Below, in pieces: positions 1-8,208 of a stretch of DNA of 39,746 nucleotides. The stretch comes from an uncultured Clostridium sp. GTDB lineage: Bacteria; Bacillota; Clostridia; Clostridiales; Clostridiaceae. How positions within the stretch are numbered: position 1 is the first letter of the stretch; each line of letters opens with the position of its first letter. Where the stretch lies: positions 1 through 39,746 of the forward strand of contig URGW01000038.1 in the NCBI GenBank assembly GCA_900547475.1, in the 5' to 3' direction. The notes under the pieces were generated by a model. That model saw nothing but the letters and a program-made list of their open reading frames with translations. It did no database searches and was not told where the DNA came from. The translations under genes were made by a program, and so were the position numbers.

Positions 1-73
1 TGGAAACAACAGGGATCGAACCTGTGACCCTCTGCTTGTAAGGCAGATGCTCTCCCAGCTGAGCTATGCTTCC
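1..73 (-). tRNA. tRNA-Val (anticodon UAC)
   Basis: Read on the minus strand this folds as a full cloverleaf. The acceptor GGAAGCA pairs with TGTTTCC, the D stem is GCTC/GAGC, the anticodon stem is TCTGC/GCAGA and the T arm is ACAGG-TTCGATC-CCTGT. The anticodon loop CTTACAA gives anticodon UAC, which reads GUA valine codons. The discriminator A is base 1 of the window, so any encoded CCA lies outside. It follows tRNA-Glu by about 9 bases and is probably cotranscribed with it. Confidence 0.95.
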
Positions 74-82
74 AAATATTAA

Positions 83-157
83 TGGTGACCCCTAGGGGAA
101 TCGAACCCCTGTTACCACCGTGAAAGGGTGGTGTCTTGACCGCTTGACCAAGGGGCC
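83..157 (-). tRNA. tRNA-Glu (anticodon UUC)
   Basis: On the minus strand the acceptor GGCCCCT pairs with AGGGGTC (one G-T pair). The anticodon loop CTTTCAC gives UUC (glutamate). The T loop is TTCGATT, and the 3' CCA is encoded at 83-85. It lies first behind the promoter at 201-229, with tRNA-Val next in the same transcript. Confidence 0.96.
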
Positions 158-200
158 TAGGTTTTTTCTTTTCTGCTGCGCTCTCCCGAGCACATTACCT

Positions 201-229
201 ATAATACCTAAAAAAATATATAGTGTCAA
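201..229 (-). promoter_or_regulatory. Promoter of the tRNA-Glu/tRNA-Val operon
   Basis: On the minus strand a perfect -35 box TTGACA (224-229) is separated by exactly 17 bases from the -10 box TATTAT (201-206). A GC-rich stretch follows at about 175-190, then the tRNA-Glu gene. The near-consensus sigma-A boxes fit a stable-RNA promoter. Confidence 0.85.
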
Positions 230-282
230 CACTTTTTTTAATTTTTTTTTATATATTTTTTATTATGTTTTATTTATTATGC

Positions 283-864
283 TTAAACTAGCATATTTAC
301 TTGGTTTAAAGGCCTTTTAACTTTTTCTATTGCTTTGCCGTATCGCCCTAATAAATCTTCTTTTTCTTTAATTTCTTTATTTATTTTTTTAATTTCGAAT
401 GCACAAATCTCTAAAAATTCCTCTTTTGAAATCTCATTAATATTTATATTAAATCCACTTTTTTTAAAATTTTGTCCACTAGCCACTATCCTTATAGGCA
501 TAATATCATTAATTACACATAAAATTTCCTTTTCCCATATGCCTCTTTTATTTACAATATATTTATCTCTTAATAAATTTAAACTTTTAAAATCAATTTT
601 CAACTCATTTTCTATTGTATCTAAAATACATTTATATAATGCAACTGATATGCCTCTATTTAATTTGATTTTTAAAAAGTCACTGTATTTAATTAAGAAT
701 TCATCAATTTCATTTTCTGTTATGAACTCAACTTCTCCCTTATCAAAAACCTTTATTCCCTTTTCATTTGGATAGTTAACCACCACTTGATCATAATTCA
801 TTCTTCTTAATTTTAATTCCTTTTGATAATCATCAGAATTAGAATTAATTATTTTAACTTTCAT
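283..864 (-). CDS. Hypothetical protein, 193 aa, function unknown
   Basis: I do not recognise this protein. It is soluble-looking, with no signal peptide, membrane span or cysteine pair. It is rich in Lys, Ile and Asn. The last 50 residues are highly charged (repeated EIKKINKEIKEKE-like pattern) and probably helical or coiled coil, followed by a basic tail. The frame is open to a GTG at 873, but the Shine-Dalgarno AGAGGTG overlaps that codon and sits 6 bases before the ATG at 864, so 864 is preferred. It lies between the tRNA promoter and the divergent flavoprotein gene. Codon use looks like the neighbours, so there is no sign of recent transfer. A plus-strand frame at 335-775 is its shadow. 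Confidence 0.75.
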   Translation of the reverse strand: MKVKIINSNSDDYQKELKLRRMNYDQVVVNYPNEKGIKVFDKGEVEFITENEIDEFLIKYSDFLKIKLNRGISVALYKCILDTIENELKIDFKSLNLLRDKYIVNKRGIWEKEILCVINDIMPIRIVASGQNFKKSGFNININEISKEEFLEICAFEIKKINKEIKEKEDLLGRYGKAIEKVKRPLNQVNMLV

Positions 865-936
865 TACATTCACCTCTTTTTTAGTATTCCTTAATTTTAT
901 TACTTATATTACTAAGCTAAATTTATATAATTTTTA

Positions 937-965
937 TTGCAGAACATAACTCCAAATATTAAGAT
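937..965 (+). promoter_or_regulatory. Promoter of the BaiN-like flavoprotein gene
   Basis: TTGCAG (937-942), a 17-base spacer and TAAGAT (960-965) precede the TTG start at 997 by about 30 bases. The AAAGGAG ribosome site lies at 982-988. This is a good sigma-A match found by eye. Confidence 0.6.
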
Positions 966-996
966 ATACTTAATTAAATAGAAAGGAGTGTTTAAT

Positions 997-2241
997 TTGC
1001 ATCATGATTTAATAATTGTTGGTGGTGGAGCTTCGGGCTTAATTGCTGCTATTACTGCTAAAGATTTTGGAATAGATGTTGCTATTGTTGAAAGTACCGA
1101 TAGAATTGGAAAAAAGATTTTAACTACAGGTAATGGTAGATGCAATATATCAAATAATTGTATAAAACCACCGTTTACTAATTATCATAGTTCAAACAAT
1201 AATTTTCAATTTACTGCTTTAGATAAGTTCTCACTTGAAGACACAAAAAATTTCTTTCTATCCTTAGGCCTTCCAATTGTCGCATTAGCTACAGGTAAAC
1301 TTTATCCACAATCACTTCAAGCATCTTCAGTTGTGGATATTTTAAAAATGGCTATCGAAGATAGAAATATACCTTTATACACAAACTGCAAAATAAAAGA
1401 TATCCACAGCGGAAAAAAATTTAAGTTATTCACAACTAATGAAGAATATAAATTATTCACAGCTAATAAAGTTATTTTAGCTTGTGGAGGAAAAACAGCA
1501 CCTAAAACTGGCTCTGATGGTAGTGGATATAATATTGCAAAAAATTTAGGTCATTCAATAACACCATTAGTTCCTGGAATAGTTCAATTGAAATTAGACT
1601 ACCATTCCCTAAAAGCTTTATCTGGAGTTAAATTTGATGGATATGCAACGCTTTTAGTTGATGATGAAGTTGTAAAAAAAGATTTTGGAGAAATCTTATT
1701 TACCGACTATGGAATATCAGGACCTCCTATTCTTCAAATATCAGCTTTAGCTTCTCAAAGTACATTTAATAAAAAGAAAACTGAGGTTGTAGTAGATTTA
1801 TTACCTAGCTATTCAAAGGAAGATTTAGAAGATTTCTTAGAATGTCACTTTGCACTTCTTAGTCATAGACCTATAATCAATGCTTTGGTTGGTGTTATTC
1901 ATAAAAAAATAATTCCTATCTTATTAAAAGAGTGTGGAATAACTAATCTTCAAATGCCATGCTATGAACTTTCATGGAAGGAAAAAATGAAGCTAGTAAG
2001 TACTCTAAAGTCTTGGAAGTTTACTTGTACTGGTACTAATGATTTTAATCAAGCACAGGTTACTGTTGGTGGAGTTAATACTAAAGATGTTAACTATGAA
2101 ACATTAGAATCTAAACTAGTTCCTAACCTTTATTTTTGTGGTGAAATACTAGATGTTCATGGAGATTGTGGTGGATTTAATCTTCAATGGGCTTGGAGTT
2201 CTGGCTATACTGTTGCAACCTCAATCGCTCAAAACATCTAG
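997..2241 (+). CDS. BaiN/YhiN (HI0933)-family FAD-dependent oxidoreductase, 414 aa
   Basis: The N-terminus has a Rossmann dinucleotide-binding motif (VGGGASG, residues 8-14) followed by the ESTDRIGKK and GNGRCNISN patterns typical of the HI0933 flavoprotein family. The C-terminal LYFCGEILDVHGDCGGFN block binds FAD in this family. Length is normal (about 400-420). The family includes BaiN, linked to bile-acid dehydroxylation, but most members have no known substrate, so only a flavin redox role is supported. The frame opens with a GTG at 988 that lies inside the Shine-Dalgarno AAAGGAG-TG. The TTG at 997 is 8 bases downstream of it and is chosen. It is a single-gene unit, head-on to replication, closed by the terminator at 2262-2309. 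Confidence 0.88.
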   Translation: MHHDLIIVGGGASGLIAAITAKDFGIDVAIVESTDRIGKKILTTGNGRCNISNNCIKPPFTNYHSSNNNFQFTALDKFSLEDTKNFFLSLGLPIVALATGKLYPQSLQASSVVDILKMAIEDRNIPLYTNCKIKDIHSGKKFKLFTTNEEYKLFTANKVILACGGKTAPKTGSDGSGYNIAKNLGHSITPLVPGIVQLKLDYHSLKALSGVKFDGYATLLVDDEVVKKDFGEILFTDYGISGPPILQISALASQSTFNKKKTEVVVDLLPSYSKEDLEDFLECHFALLSHRPIINALVGVIHKKIIPILLKECGITNLQMPCYELSWKEKMKLVSTLKSWKFTCTGTNDFNQAQVTVGGVNTKDVNYETLESKLVPNLYFCGEILDVHGDCGGFNLQWAWSSGYTVATSIAQNI

Positions 2242-2261
2242 ATTAAATATTTATTTTCATA

Positions 2262-2309
2262 AAAAAAGTAGCAAATTTTAAAAATTATTTTTAAAACCTG
2301 CTACTTTTT
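2262..2309. terminator. Bidirectional terminator between the flavoprotein and thioesterase genes
   Basis: The inverted repeat AAAAAAGTAGCA...TGCTACTTTTT has an AT-rich inner arm. It gives an A-rich stem with a T tail in both directions and serves the converging genes on both sides. Confidence 0.8.
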
Positions 2310-2314
2310 CTATT

Positions 2315-3070
2315 CTAATTTGCCATTAACTTTTTCCACTTGCTAATTAACACAGTTAATTCTTTTCCTTCAATATCAGCAATCTTATGAAATATTTCTA
2401 CTCCATCTTCATTTTCCCTTATTTCATAGGAAGCACTTACTTCTGCCCCATATCTACATTCTTTTTCAAATACTACACTTAACTCTTTAAGCTCATAATT
2501 TGAAACAATCTCCAATGGAAGTGATTCTACCGCCCATTCAACATATTTAACATTATTTACATGCATATTAGAATCTATGTCACCATATCTAACTTTAAAA
2601 TTGTTTTTATTCATTTCTTTAGTTAACTTTTCTAATTTAGTTACCTTAATATCTGGACAGTTTTCAATATCTACTCCATATGCTATATATTGATCTTCTG
2701 GAATTCTTACAGCTCTTCTCCTATCTATATTTATTAATAGAAAAATTCCTTCTCCCTCTACTATTTTCTCATTATTTTCATCATATATTTCATAAGCTCT
2801 TGAAGCATAGAACTTTTTAAAGCTCTTAGCCATTGTCACTACTTTTATTTTTTCTCCATACTTAGGATATCTGTTTACCTTTATATCATATCTATAAAAA
2901 ACATAAGCTAATCTTCTCTCTGTTAAATAATCAATTCCAACACCTAATTCTTCTGATTGCTTGCTTCCTATATCACAAAAATAATTAATTATAGATGATA
3001 TTTTACACTCCAATCTATAATTTGTTTCATAATAATGTACTTCGTATTCTCCTTCTTTAACTCTTCCCAC
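2315..3070 (-). CDS. Acyl-ACP thioesterase, 251 aa
   Basis: This is an acyl-[acyl-carrier-protein] thioesterase of the plant FatA/FatB-like bacterial family. It hydrolyses acyl-ACP to free fatty acid in the cytoplasm. It has two hot-dog halves. The first half ends near the GIFLLINIDRRRAVRIP segment. The second contains the catalytic pattern D-x-N-x-H-V-N-N (DSNMHVNNVKYVEW, about residues 168-181). Length fits bacterial members (about 240-260). The frame extends to a GTG at 3079, but the AAGGGG ribosome site abuts it. The GTG at 3070 is 8 bases from that site and is preferred. The gene lies downstream of a DUF1858 gene and its terminator, and no separate promoter was recognised. Confidence 0.88.
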   Translation of the reverse strand: MGRVKEGEYEVHYYETNYRLECKISSIINYFCDIGSKQSEELGVGIDYLTERRLAYVFYRYDIKVNRYPKYGEKIKVVTMAKSFKKFYASRAYEIYDENNEKIVEGEGIFLLINIDRRRAVRIPEDQYIAYGVDIENCPDIKVTKLEKLTKEMNKNNFKVRYGDIDSNMHVNNVKYVEWAVESLPLEIVSNYELKELSVVFEKECRYGAEVSASYEIRENEDGVEIFHKIADIEGKELTVLISKWKKLMAN

Positions 3071-3100
3071 TATCTGCACCCCTTTTTTTCTTTAAGCTAT

Positions 3101-3128
3101 CAAAAAGAACCCATTAAAAATGGGTTCT
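3101..3128 (-). terminator. Terminator after the first DUF1858 gene
   Basis: On the minus strand AGAACCCA and TGGGTTCT form an 8-bp stem with a 7-base loop, followed by a short T run. It lies between the DUF1858 stop and the thioesterase start, so it may only partly block readthrough. Confidence 0.7.
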
Positions 3129-3135
3129 AATATTT

Positions 3136-3318
3136 TTATCTATTTAAAGCTTCTAATAATTCTTCTAAGTTTATTCCATGAACATATGCAGCTTCTTCAA
3201 CTGTTTCTGCTTGTGCAGATGGACATCCAACACATCCCATTCCAAAACTCATTAAAATATCAGCCTTATTAGCATTTACTTTTATTATTTCTCCAATTGT
3301 CATATCTTTAGTAATCAT
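3136..3318 (-). CDS. DUF1858 protein with CxxC, 60 aa
   Basis: This small protein matches the DUF1858 family, sometimes called hybrid-cluster-protein-associated redox disulfide domain. It begins MITKDMTIGEII and has the typical SFGMGCVGC motif, with Cys29 and Cys32 forming a CxxC, and a C-terminal helix (GINLEELLEALN). A thiol redox or metal role is inferred from the CxxC and has not been shown. It has its own promoter at 3360-3388 and a terminator behind it. A second, cysteine-poor relative is encoded just upstream. Confidence 0.9.
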   Translation of the reverse strand: MITKDMTIGEIIKVNANKADILMSFGMGCVGCPSAQAETVEEAAYVHGINLEELLEALNR

Positions 3319-3359
3319 GTTTAATCACCCAACCTTTTTTAAAATTATTTAATAAATCT

Positions 3360-3388
3360 ATTTTATATGAAATATATGTAAAATTCAA
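3360..3388 (-). promoter_or_regulatory. Promoter of the CxxC DUF1858 gene
   Basis: On the minus strand TTGAAT (3383-3388), 17 bases and TAAAAT (3360-3365) lie about 40 bases before the start at 3318. The spacing is ideal and the boxes are moderate. Confidence 0.55.
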
Positions 3389-3398
3389 TTAAATAATC

Positions 3399-3599
3399 TT
3401 AATATAAACTCGTTAATCCACTATTAATTTGATTTACAACAGAATTAATATCTATTCCATACTTTGTTGCCAGTTCTTCTAAAGATGAAAATTGATTTTC
3501 TGTAATATCATATGTTGGTATACCGTAGCTCATTAATATATTGGCTGCTACAGGGTTTTCTGCCATTGCATCACATAAATTTGTATATTTATCAATCAT
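3399..3599 (-). CDS. DUF1858-like protein lacking the CxxC, 66 aa
   Basis: The pattern NPVAANILMSYGI...LEELATKYGIDINSVVNQIN lines up with the NKADILMSFGMGCVGC...INLEELLEAL core of the neighbouring DUF1858 protein. Where that protein has Cys-Val-Gly-Cys this one has Pro-Thr-Tyr-Asp. Its only cysteine is Cys9, near the N-terminus. The fold is probably kept without the disulfide motif, perhaps as a partner subunit. The frame opens with a GTG at 3608, but AGAGGTG is the ribosome site and the ATG at 3599 follows it by 6 bases. Confidence 0.75.
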   Translation of the reverse strand: MIDKYTNLCDAMAENPVAANILMSYGIPTYDITENQFSSLEELATKYGIDINSVVNQINSGLTSLY

Positions 3600-3667
3600 A
3601 ATATGCACCTCTTATAATTTTACTTATTAATATTTTGCACATTATGAATTAATATTATACAAATTAT

Positions 3668-3698
3668 AAAAAGCCGCATAAAATATTTTTATACGGCT
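3668..3698 (-). terminator. Terminator of purA
   Basis: On the minus strand AGCCGTATA and TATGCGGCT (one G-T pair) form a hairpin followed by TTTTTAT, 15 bases past the purA stop. Confidence 0.8.
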
Positions 3699-3712
3699 AA
3701 ATAAACTTTATA

Positions 3713-4999
3713 TTATAGAGGTTTAACTCTCATAGTTTGATCTCTTCTTGGACCTACTGAAACAATTGAAATTCTAGTTTGAGTTAATTCTTCAATTCTT
3801 TCTAAGTATTTTCTTGCATTAGGATGTAATTCTTCGTAACTTCTAGCTTCTGCTACACTTTCATCCCATCCATCAAATTCTTCATATATAGGTTCACATT
3901 TAGCTAAATCTTCTAAGCTAGCTGGGAAGTAATCTATAACTTCATCATTAAATTTGTATCCAACACACATCATAACTTTTTCTAAACCAGCTAATGTATC
4001 TATTTTAGTTACAGCTAATGAAGTTAATCCACTAACTCTAACTGAAGTCTTTAGTATAACTATATCAAGCCAACCACATCTTCTTGATCTACCTGTAGTT
4101 ACTCCATACTCATGACCTTTTTCTCTTATCCATTCACCAGTTTCATTTTCTAATTCTGTTGGGAAAGGTCCTTTACCAACTCTTGTAGTATAAGCTTTAG
4201 CTATACCTACAGCATTAGTAATCATGTTTGGTCCTATACCAACACCATTCGCTACTCCACCTGCAGTTGTATTTGATGATGTTACATATGGATATGTACC
4301 ATAATCTATATCTAATAACATCCCTTGTGCACCTTCAAATAAAACTGTTTTATCTTCTTTGATTTCATTATAAACTCTTACTGATGTATCCTTTACGAAT
4401 GGTTTTAATTTCTCACCATATTTAGAATACTCTTCATATATTTCATCAAAACTTAATGCTTCTCCACCAAGAACATTAACAATATACTTGTTCTTCATTT
4501 CGATATTTTCCATAAGTTTTTCTTTAAATACTTCTTTATCTATAAGATCACAAACTCTTATACCACATCTTTCAAACTTATCTGTATAGCAAGGACCTAT
4601 ACCCTTACCTGTAGTTCCAATATCATTTTTACCTCTAGCTTTTTCTTTTAACTTATCTAGAACTTTATGATATGGCATAATAACATGTGCTCTATCACTT
4701 ACTATTAATTTTTCTGGAGTTACTTTTACTCCTTCTTCTTGTAAGTAATCAATTTCTGAAAAGAAAGCCATTGGATCTACAACTACACCATTTCCTATTA
4801 CATTAAGCTTTTCATCATGTAATATTCCTGATGGTATTAAGTGAAGTTTGTATTGTCTATCTCCAACTTCTACAGTATGACCTGCATTATTACCACCTTG
4901 ATATCTAACAACTACATTTGCTTCTTCAGCTAAGTAGTCTGTCATTTTTCCTTTACCTTCATCTCCCCATTGAGCTCCTAAAACAATAAATGCTGACAT
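3713..4999 (-). CDS. purA: Adenylosuccinate synthase, 428 aa
   Basis: PurA joins IMP and aspartate with GTP to make adenylosuccinate, the first committed step to AMP. The GTP-binding loop GAQWGDEGKGK spans residues 8-18, with the catalytic Asp13. His41 lies in GGNNAGHTV. The IGTTGKGIGPCYTDK and TTGRSRRCGWLD blocks are in the expected order, and the protein ends VGPRRDQTM. Length is normal (about 425-430). The ATG at 4999 follows AAAGGAGG. It is a single-gene transcript with the promoter and 5' stem-loop at 5032-5090 and the terminator at 3668-3698. Confidence 0.98.
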   Translation of the reverse strand: MSAFIVLGAQWGDEGKGKMTDYLAEEANVVVRYQGGNNAGHTVEVGDRQYKLHLIPSGILHDEKLNVIGNGVVVDPMAFFSEIDYLQEEGVKVTPEKLIVSDRAHVIMPYHKVLDKLKEKARGKNDIGTTGKGIGPCYTDKFERCGIRVCDLIDKEVFKEKLMENIEMKNKYIVNVLGGEALSFDEIYEEYSKYGEKLKPFVKDTSVRVYNEIKEDKTVLFEGAQGMLLDIDYGTYPYVTSSNTTAGGVANGVGIGPNMITNAVGIAKAYTTRVGKGPFPTELENETGEWIREKGHEYGVTTGRSRRCGWLDIVILKTSVRVSGLTSLAVTKIDTLAGLEKVMMCVGYKFNDEVIDYFPASLEDLAKCEPIYEEFDGWDESVAEARSYEELHPNARKYLERIEELTQTRISIVSVGPRRDQTMRVKPL

Positions 5000-5031
5000 T
5001 TATACATTGCCTCCTTTTAAGACATACTAAT

Positions 5032-5053
5032 GGATTGTATCACTCTACAATCC
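5032..5053 (-). promoter_or_regulatory. Stem-loop at the 5' end of the purA transcript
   Basis: On the minus strand GGATTGTA and TACAATCC make a perfect 8-bp stem with a 6-base loop. The predicted start of transcription from the promoter at 5062-5090 falls right at the foot of this stem. No T run follows, so it is not a simple terminator. A mRNA-stabilising or regulatory role is inferred only. Confidence 0.5.
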
Positions 5054-5061
5054 CATATAAC

Positions 5062-5090
5062 ATGGTATCAAAGTAATTATAAAAATTCAA
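5062..5090 (-). promoter_or_regulatory. Probable promoter of purA
   Basis: On the minus strand TTGAAT (5085-5090), 17 bases and TACCAT (5062-5067) lie about 60 bases upstream of the purA start. The -10 box is imperfect. Confidence 0.5.
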
Positions 5091-5109
5091 TATTTTTACG
5101 AATATTTTT

Positions 5110-5138
5110 TTGCCTTCTAAAACTATAATTCGTATAAT
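5110..5138 (+). promoter_or_regulatory. Promoter of the malic enzyme gene
   Basis: TTGCCT (5110-5115), 17 bases and a perfect TATAAT (5133-5138) are followed by CTGGAGGAG and the ATG at 5174. Confidence 0.75.
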
Positions 5139-5173
5139 AATATTATAAATATAATTTCTGGAGGAGTCGTATT

Positions 5174-6346
5174 ATGAATATATATGAAGAGTCACTAAAA
5201 TTTCATAAAGAATTAAAAGGTAAATTAGAAATAACTTCACGAGTTAAAATTACTAACGAAAAAGATTTATCCCTTGCCTATACCCCTGGTGTTGCTGAAC
5301 CATGTAGAGAAATACATAAAGATCCATCTACAGCTTATTTATATACTAGAAAATGGAATACTGTTGCTGTTATTTCTGATGGTACTGCTGTTTTAGGACT
5401 TGGAGATATTGGTCCTTTAGCCTCTTTACCTGTAATGGAAGGTAAATCTATATTATTTAAAGAATTTGCTGATGTAGATGCTTTTCCAATAGTTCTAGAT
5501 ACTAAAGAAGTAGATGAAATTGTTGATACTATAGTTAGAATTGCTCCTACTTTAGGCGGAATAAACTTAGAAGATATATCAGCTCCTAGATGTTTTGAAA
5601 TTGAAAAAAAATTAAAGGAAAAATTAAATATACCAGTTTTCCATGATGATCAGCATGGAACGGCTATCATAGTTTTATCAGGATTAATAAATGCATTAAA
5701 AATAGTTAATAAAAATATTGAAGACTTAAAAATTGTTGTTAACGGTGCTGGCTCAGCCGGAACTGCAATAACTAAACTTTTATTATCTTATGGTGCTAAA
5801 AATATAGTTATATGTGATAGAGATGGTGCTCTAAATAGGAATACTAATTATTCAAATAAGTACTTTGAAGAGCTATCTAAAATTACTAACCCTAATAATG
5901 AATCTGGAATTCTAAAAGATGTTATCAAAAATGCTGATGTGTTTATAGGGGTTTCAGCTCCTAACATAGTATCAAAAGAAATGGTATCATCTATGAATGA
6001 TGATTCTATCATATTTGCTATGGCTAATCCAACACCTGAAATATTCCCTGATGCTGCAAGAGAAGCTGGCGCTAAAGTAATTGGTACTGGTCGTTCCGAT
6101 TTCCCTAATCAAATAAATAATGTTTTAGCTTTCCCTGGAATATTTAGAGGTGCTTTAGATGTTAGAGCTACTGAAATAAATGAAGAAATGAAAATAGCTG
6201 CTGCTTATGCAATTGCTAATTCTGTTTCAAAAGAAGAGCTAAATCCTAATTATATAATTCCAAAAGCATTCAACTTAGATGTTCAAAAAAGAGTTTCTGA
6301 AGCTGTTAAAGAAGCTGCCATTAAAAGTGGAGTTGCAACTATATAA
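5174..6346 (+). CDS. NAD(P)-dependent malic enzyme, 390 aa
   Basis: This enzyme oxidatively decarboxylates malate to pyruvate. The short bacterial malic enzyme family is indicated by SLAYTPGVAEPCREI near residue 32, the SDGTAVLGLGDIGP block near residue 70 and the metal-binding FHDDQHGTA at about 156-164. A Rossmann motif GAGSAG follows at about 191-196. Length matches the 380-410 aa class without a phosphotransacetylase tail. Cofactor preference cannot be told by eye. It is a single gene head-on to replication, with its own promoter and the shared terminator at 6350-6400. The ATG follows GGAGGAG by 8 bases. Confidence 0.95.
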   Translation: MNIYEESLKFHKELKGKLEITSRVKITNEKDLSLAYTPGVAEPCREIHKDPSTAYLYTRKWNTVAVISDGTAVLGLGDIGPLASLPVMEGKSILFKEFADVDAFPIVLDTKEVDEIVDTIVRIAPTLGGINLEDISAPRCFEIEKKLKEKLNIPVFHDDQHGTAIIVLSGLINALKIVNKNIEDLKIVVNGAGSAGTAITKLLLSYGAKNIVICDRDGALNRNTNYSNKYFEELSKITNPNNESGILKDVIKNADVFIGVSAPNIVSKEMVSSMNDDSIIFAMANPTPEIFPDAAREAGAKVIGTGRSDFPNQINNVLAFPGIFRGALDVRATEINEEMKIAAAYAIANSVSKEELNPNYIIPKAFNLDVQKRVSEAVKEAAIKSGVATI

Positions 6347-6349
6347 TAA

Positions 6350-6400
6350 TAAAAATAAGCTGTATCAAAATCACAATTTTTGATACAGCCCTATTTTTAT
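6350..6400. terminator. Bidirectional terminator between malic enzyme and argS
   Basis: GCTGTATCAAAA (6359-6370) and TTTTGATACAGC (6378-6389) form a perfect 12-bp stem with a 7-base loop. A/T runs flank it on both sides, so it can end both converging transcripts. Confidence 0.9.
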
Positions 6401-8157
6401 TACATTCTTTCTACACTTTCCATACCTAATAAATCTAATCCTTGTTCTAAAACATTTTTAACAAGATTTATTAAACTTAACCAAGAAGCTTTCTTAGCTT
6501 CATCTTCTTCAGATAATATTCTTGTATCATTGTAGAATTTATTAAAGTTATTAGATAATTCATATATAAATTCACAAATTTTATGAGGTGCCCTATCTCT
6601 AAAGCTTAACTCTATAACTTCATTGAATTTAGATAATTGAAGCATTAATCCTCTTTCTGATTCGCTTTGAGGTATTAAAATACTATTTTCACCATTAAAT
6701 CCTTCTGATTTATTTAATATAGATTTAATTCTTACTATTGTATATAAAATGTATGGTCCTGTATTTCCTTCAAAAGAAGCAAATCTATCTATATCAAATA
6801 CATAATCCTTAGATGCTTGGTTTGATAAATCACCATACTTTAATGCAGCTAAACCAACTTTTGAAGAAATTTCTTCAACATCTTCTTCTGCAATATTTTT
6901 GTTATCTTTAAGCTTTTCTTTACCTGCTTCTTTAATCATATTTATTAAATCTGCAAGTCTCATTACTCCACCTTCACGAGTCTTAAATGGCTTTCCATCC
7001 TTTCCATTCATAGTACCAAATCCTATAAAATCTAAAACAGTATCTTCATGTGCTATTCCTGATTTTTTAGCAGCTCTAAAGAATTGTTCATAATGAAGCC
7101 CTTGTCTCTTATCAGCTAAATAGATTATTTCATCAGCTTTCATATCTCTAACTCTTTCTACAACAGTAGCTAAGTCAGTAGTTCCATATAAAGATGCACC
7201 ATCAGATTTTAATAATAGTAGTGGTGGAACTGGACTCTTGTCAGTTTCTTCACTTACATCAAATACTAAAGCTCCTTCACTTTCTTGTGCAAATCCTTTT
7301 TCTTTTAATTCTTCTATCATTTCTGGAATGAATTTTTGCGCATCACTTTCACCATTCCATAATTCAAAATCAACATCTAATGCTCCATAATTTTTCTTTA
7401 AATCAGTAACTGAAACATTTAATATATGTTTCCATAAAGCAACATATCCTCTTCTACCTTGTTGAAGTTCAACTGTAGCCTGCTTAGCAGCTTCCATTAC
7501 CTTCTCATCACTTTTAGCAAGCTTACTTGCATATGGATATATGTCTTCAAGTTCATCTATTGTAAATGGAGCTTCTGTTGGATATTCTCCAGTAAAGTTT
7601 TCATCAAAGTATGGTAAAGAAGGATTTCTTCTTTCAACTTCTGATATTACCATTCCCATTTGAAGTCCCCAGTCACCTAAGTGAACATCACCAACAACAT
7701 CATGTCCTAAGAACTTTGCAATTCTTTTTATACTTTCACCAATTATTGCTGATCTTAAATGTCCAATGTGTAATGGCTTAGCAACATTTGCTCCACCATA
7801 GTCAACAACTATTTTCTTAACTTCTGTAGCTTTTGAAACCCCAAAGCTTTCATCTTTGTTCATTTTATTAACGTATTCTATTAAGAATTCATCATTAATA
7901 TTCATATTGATAAATCCTGGGGCAACAGCTTCTAATTTTGAGAAAATCTTGTTATCATTTAATTTTTCAACAACCTCTTGAGCTATCATCATAGGTGCTT
8001 TCTTATGCTTCTTTGCATTTGCTAAAGCTCCATTACATTGATATTGGCATAAATCAGGTCTATTTGATACATTAACCCTTCCTGTTTCTCTTTCGTATCC
8101 TAGCTCTTCAAAAGCACTTTTAACTACTTCATTTATTTCATCAATAAATAATTTCAT
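6400..8157 (-). CDS. argS: Arginyl-tRNA synthetase, 585 aa
   Basis: This class I synthetase charges tRNA-Arg. The HIGH signature is in KPLHIGHLRS (HIGH at 130-133). The N-terminal Add-1 domain contains the GFINMNIND segment, and the helical anticodon-binding region at the end carries the RAPHKICEFIYELSNNFNKF pattern. As is usual for ArgS there is no plain KMSKS, and GKPFKTREGGVMRLADL stands in that position. Length is typical for clostridia. The ATG follows TAAAGGAGG. It lies 51 bases downstream of proC, possibly cotranscribed, and ends at the terminator shared with the malic enzyme gene. Confidence 0.97.
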   Translation of the reverse strand: MKLFIDEINEVVKSAFEELGYERETGRVNVSNRPDLCQYQCNGALANAKKHKKAPMMIAQEVVEKLNDNKIFSKLEAVAPGFINMNINDEFLIEYVNKMNKDESFGVSKATEVKKIVVDYGGANVAKPLHIGHLRSAIIGESIKRIAKFLGHDVVGDVHLGDWGLQMGMVISEVERRNPSLPYFDENFTGEYPTEAPFTIDELEDIYPYASKLAKSDEKVMEAAKQATVELQQGRRGYVALWKHILNVSVTDLKKNYGALDVDFELWNGESDAQKFIPEMIEELKEKGFAQESEGALVFDVSEETDKSPVPPLLLLKSDGASLYGTTDLATVVERVRDMKADEIIYLADKRQGLHYEQFFRAAKKSGIAHEDTVLDFIGFGTMNGKDGKPFKTREGGVMRLADLINMIKEAGKEKLKDNKNIAEEDVEEISSKVGLAALKYGDLSNQASKDYVFDIDRFASFEGNTGPYILYTIVRIKSILNKSEGFNGENSILIPQSESERGLMLQLSKFNEVIELSFRDRAPHKICEFIYELSNNFNKFYNDTRILSEEDEAKKASWLSLINLVKNVLEQGLDLLGMESVERM

Positions 8158-8208
8158 AACTTTACCTCCTGATTTTTTTGTATTAAAATTTTAATTACTT
8201 AAAATATA

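Noticed and set aside
335..775. Open frame of 146 codons on the plus strand.
   Set aside because: It is antisense to the 193-aa minus-strand gene, has no ribosome site and its composition is that of a shadow frame.
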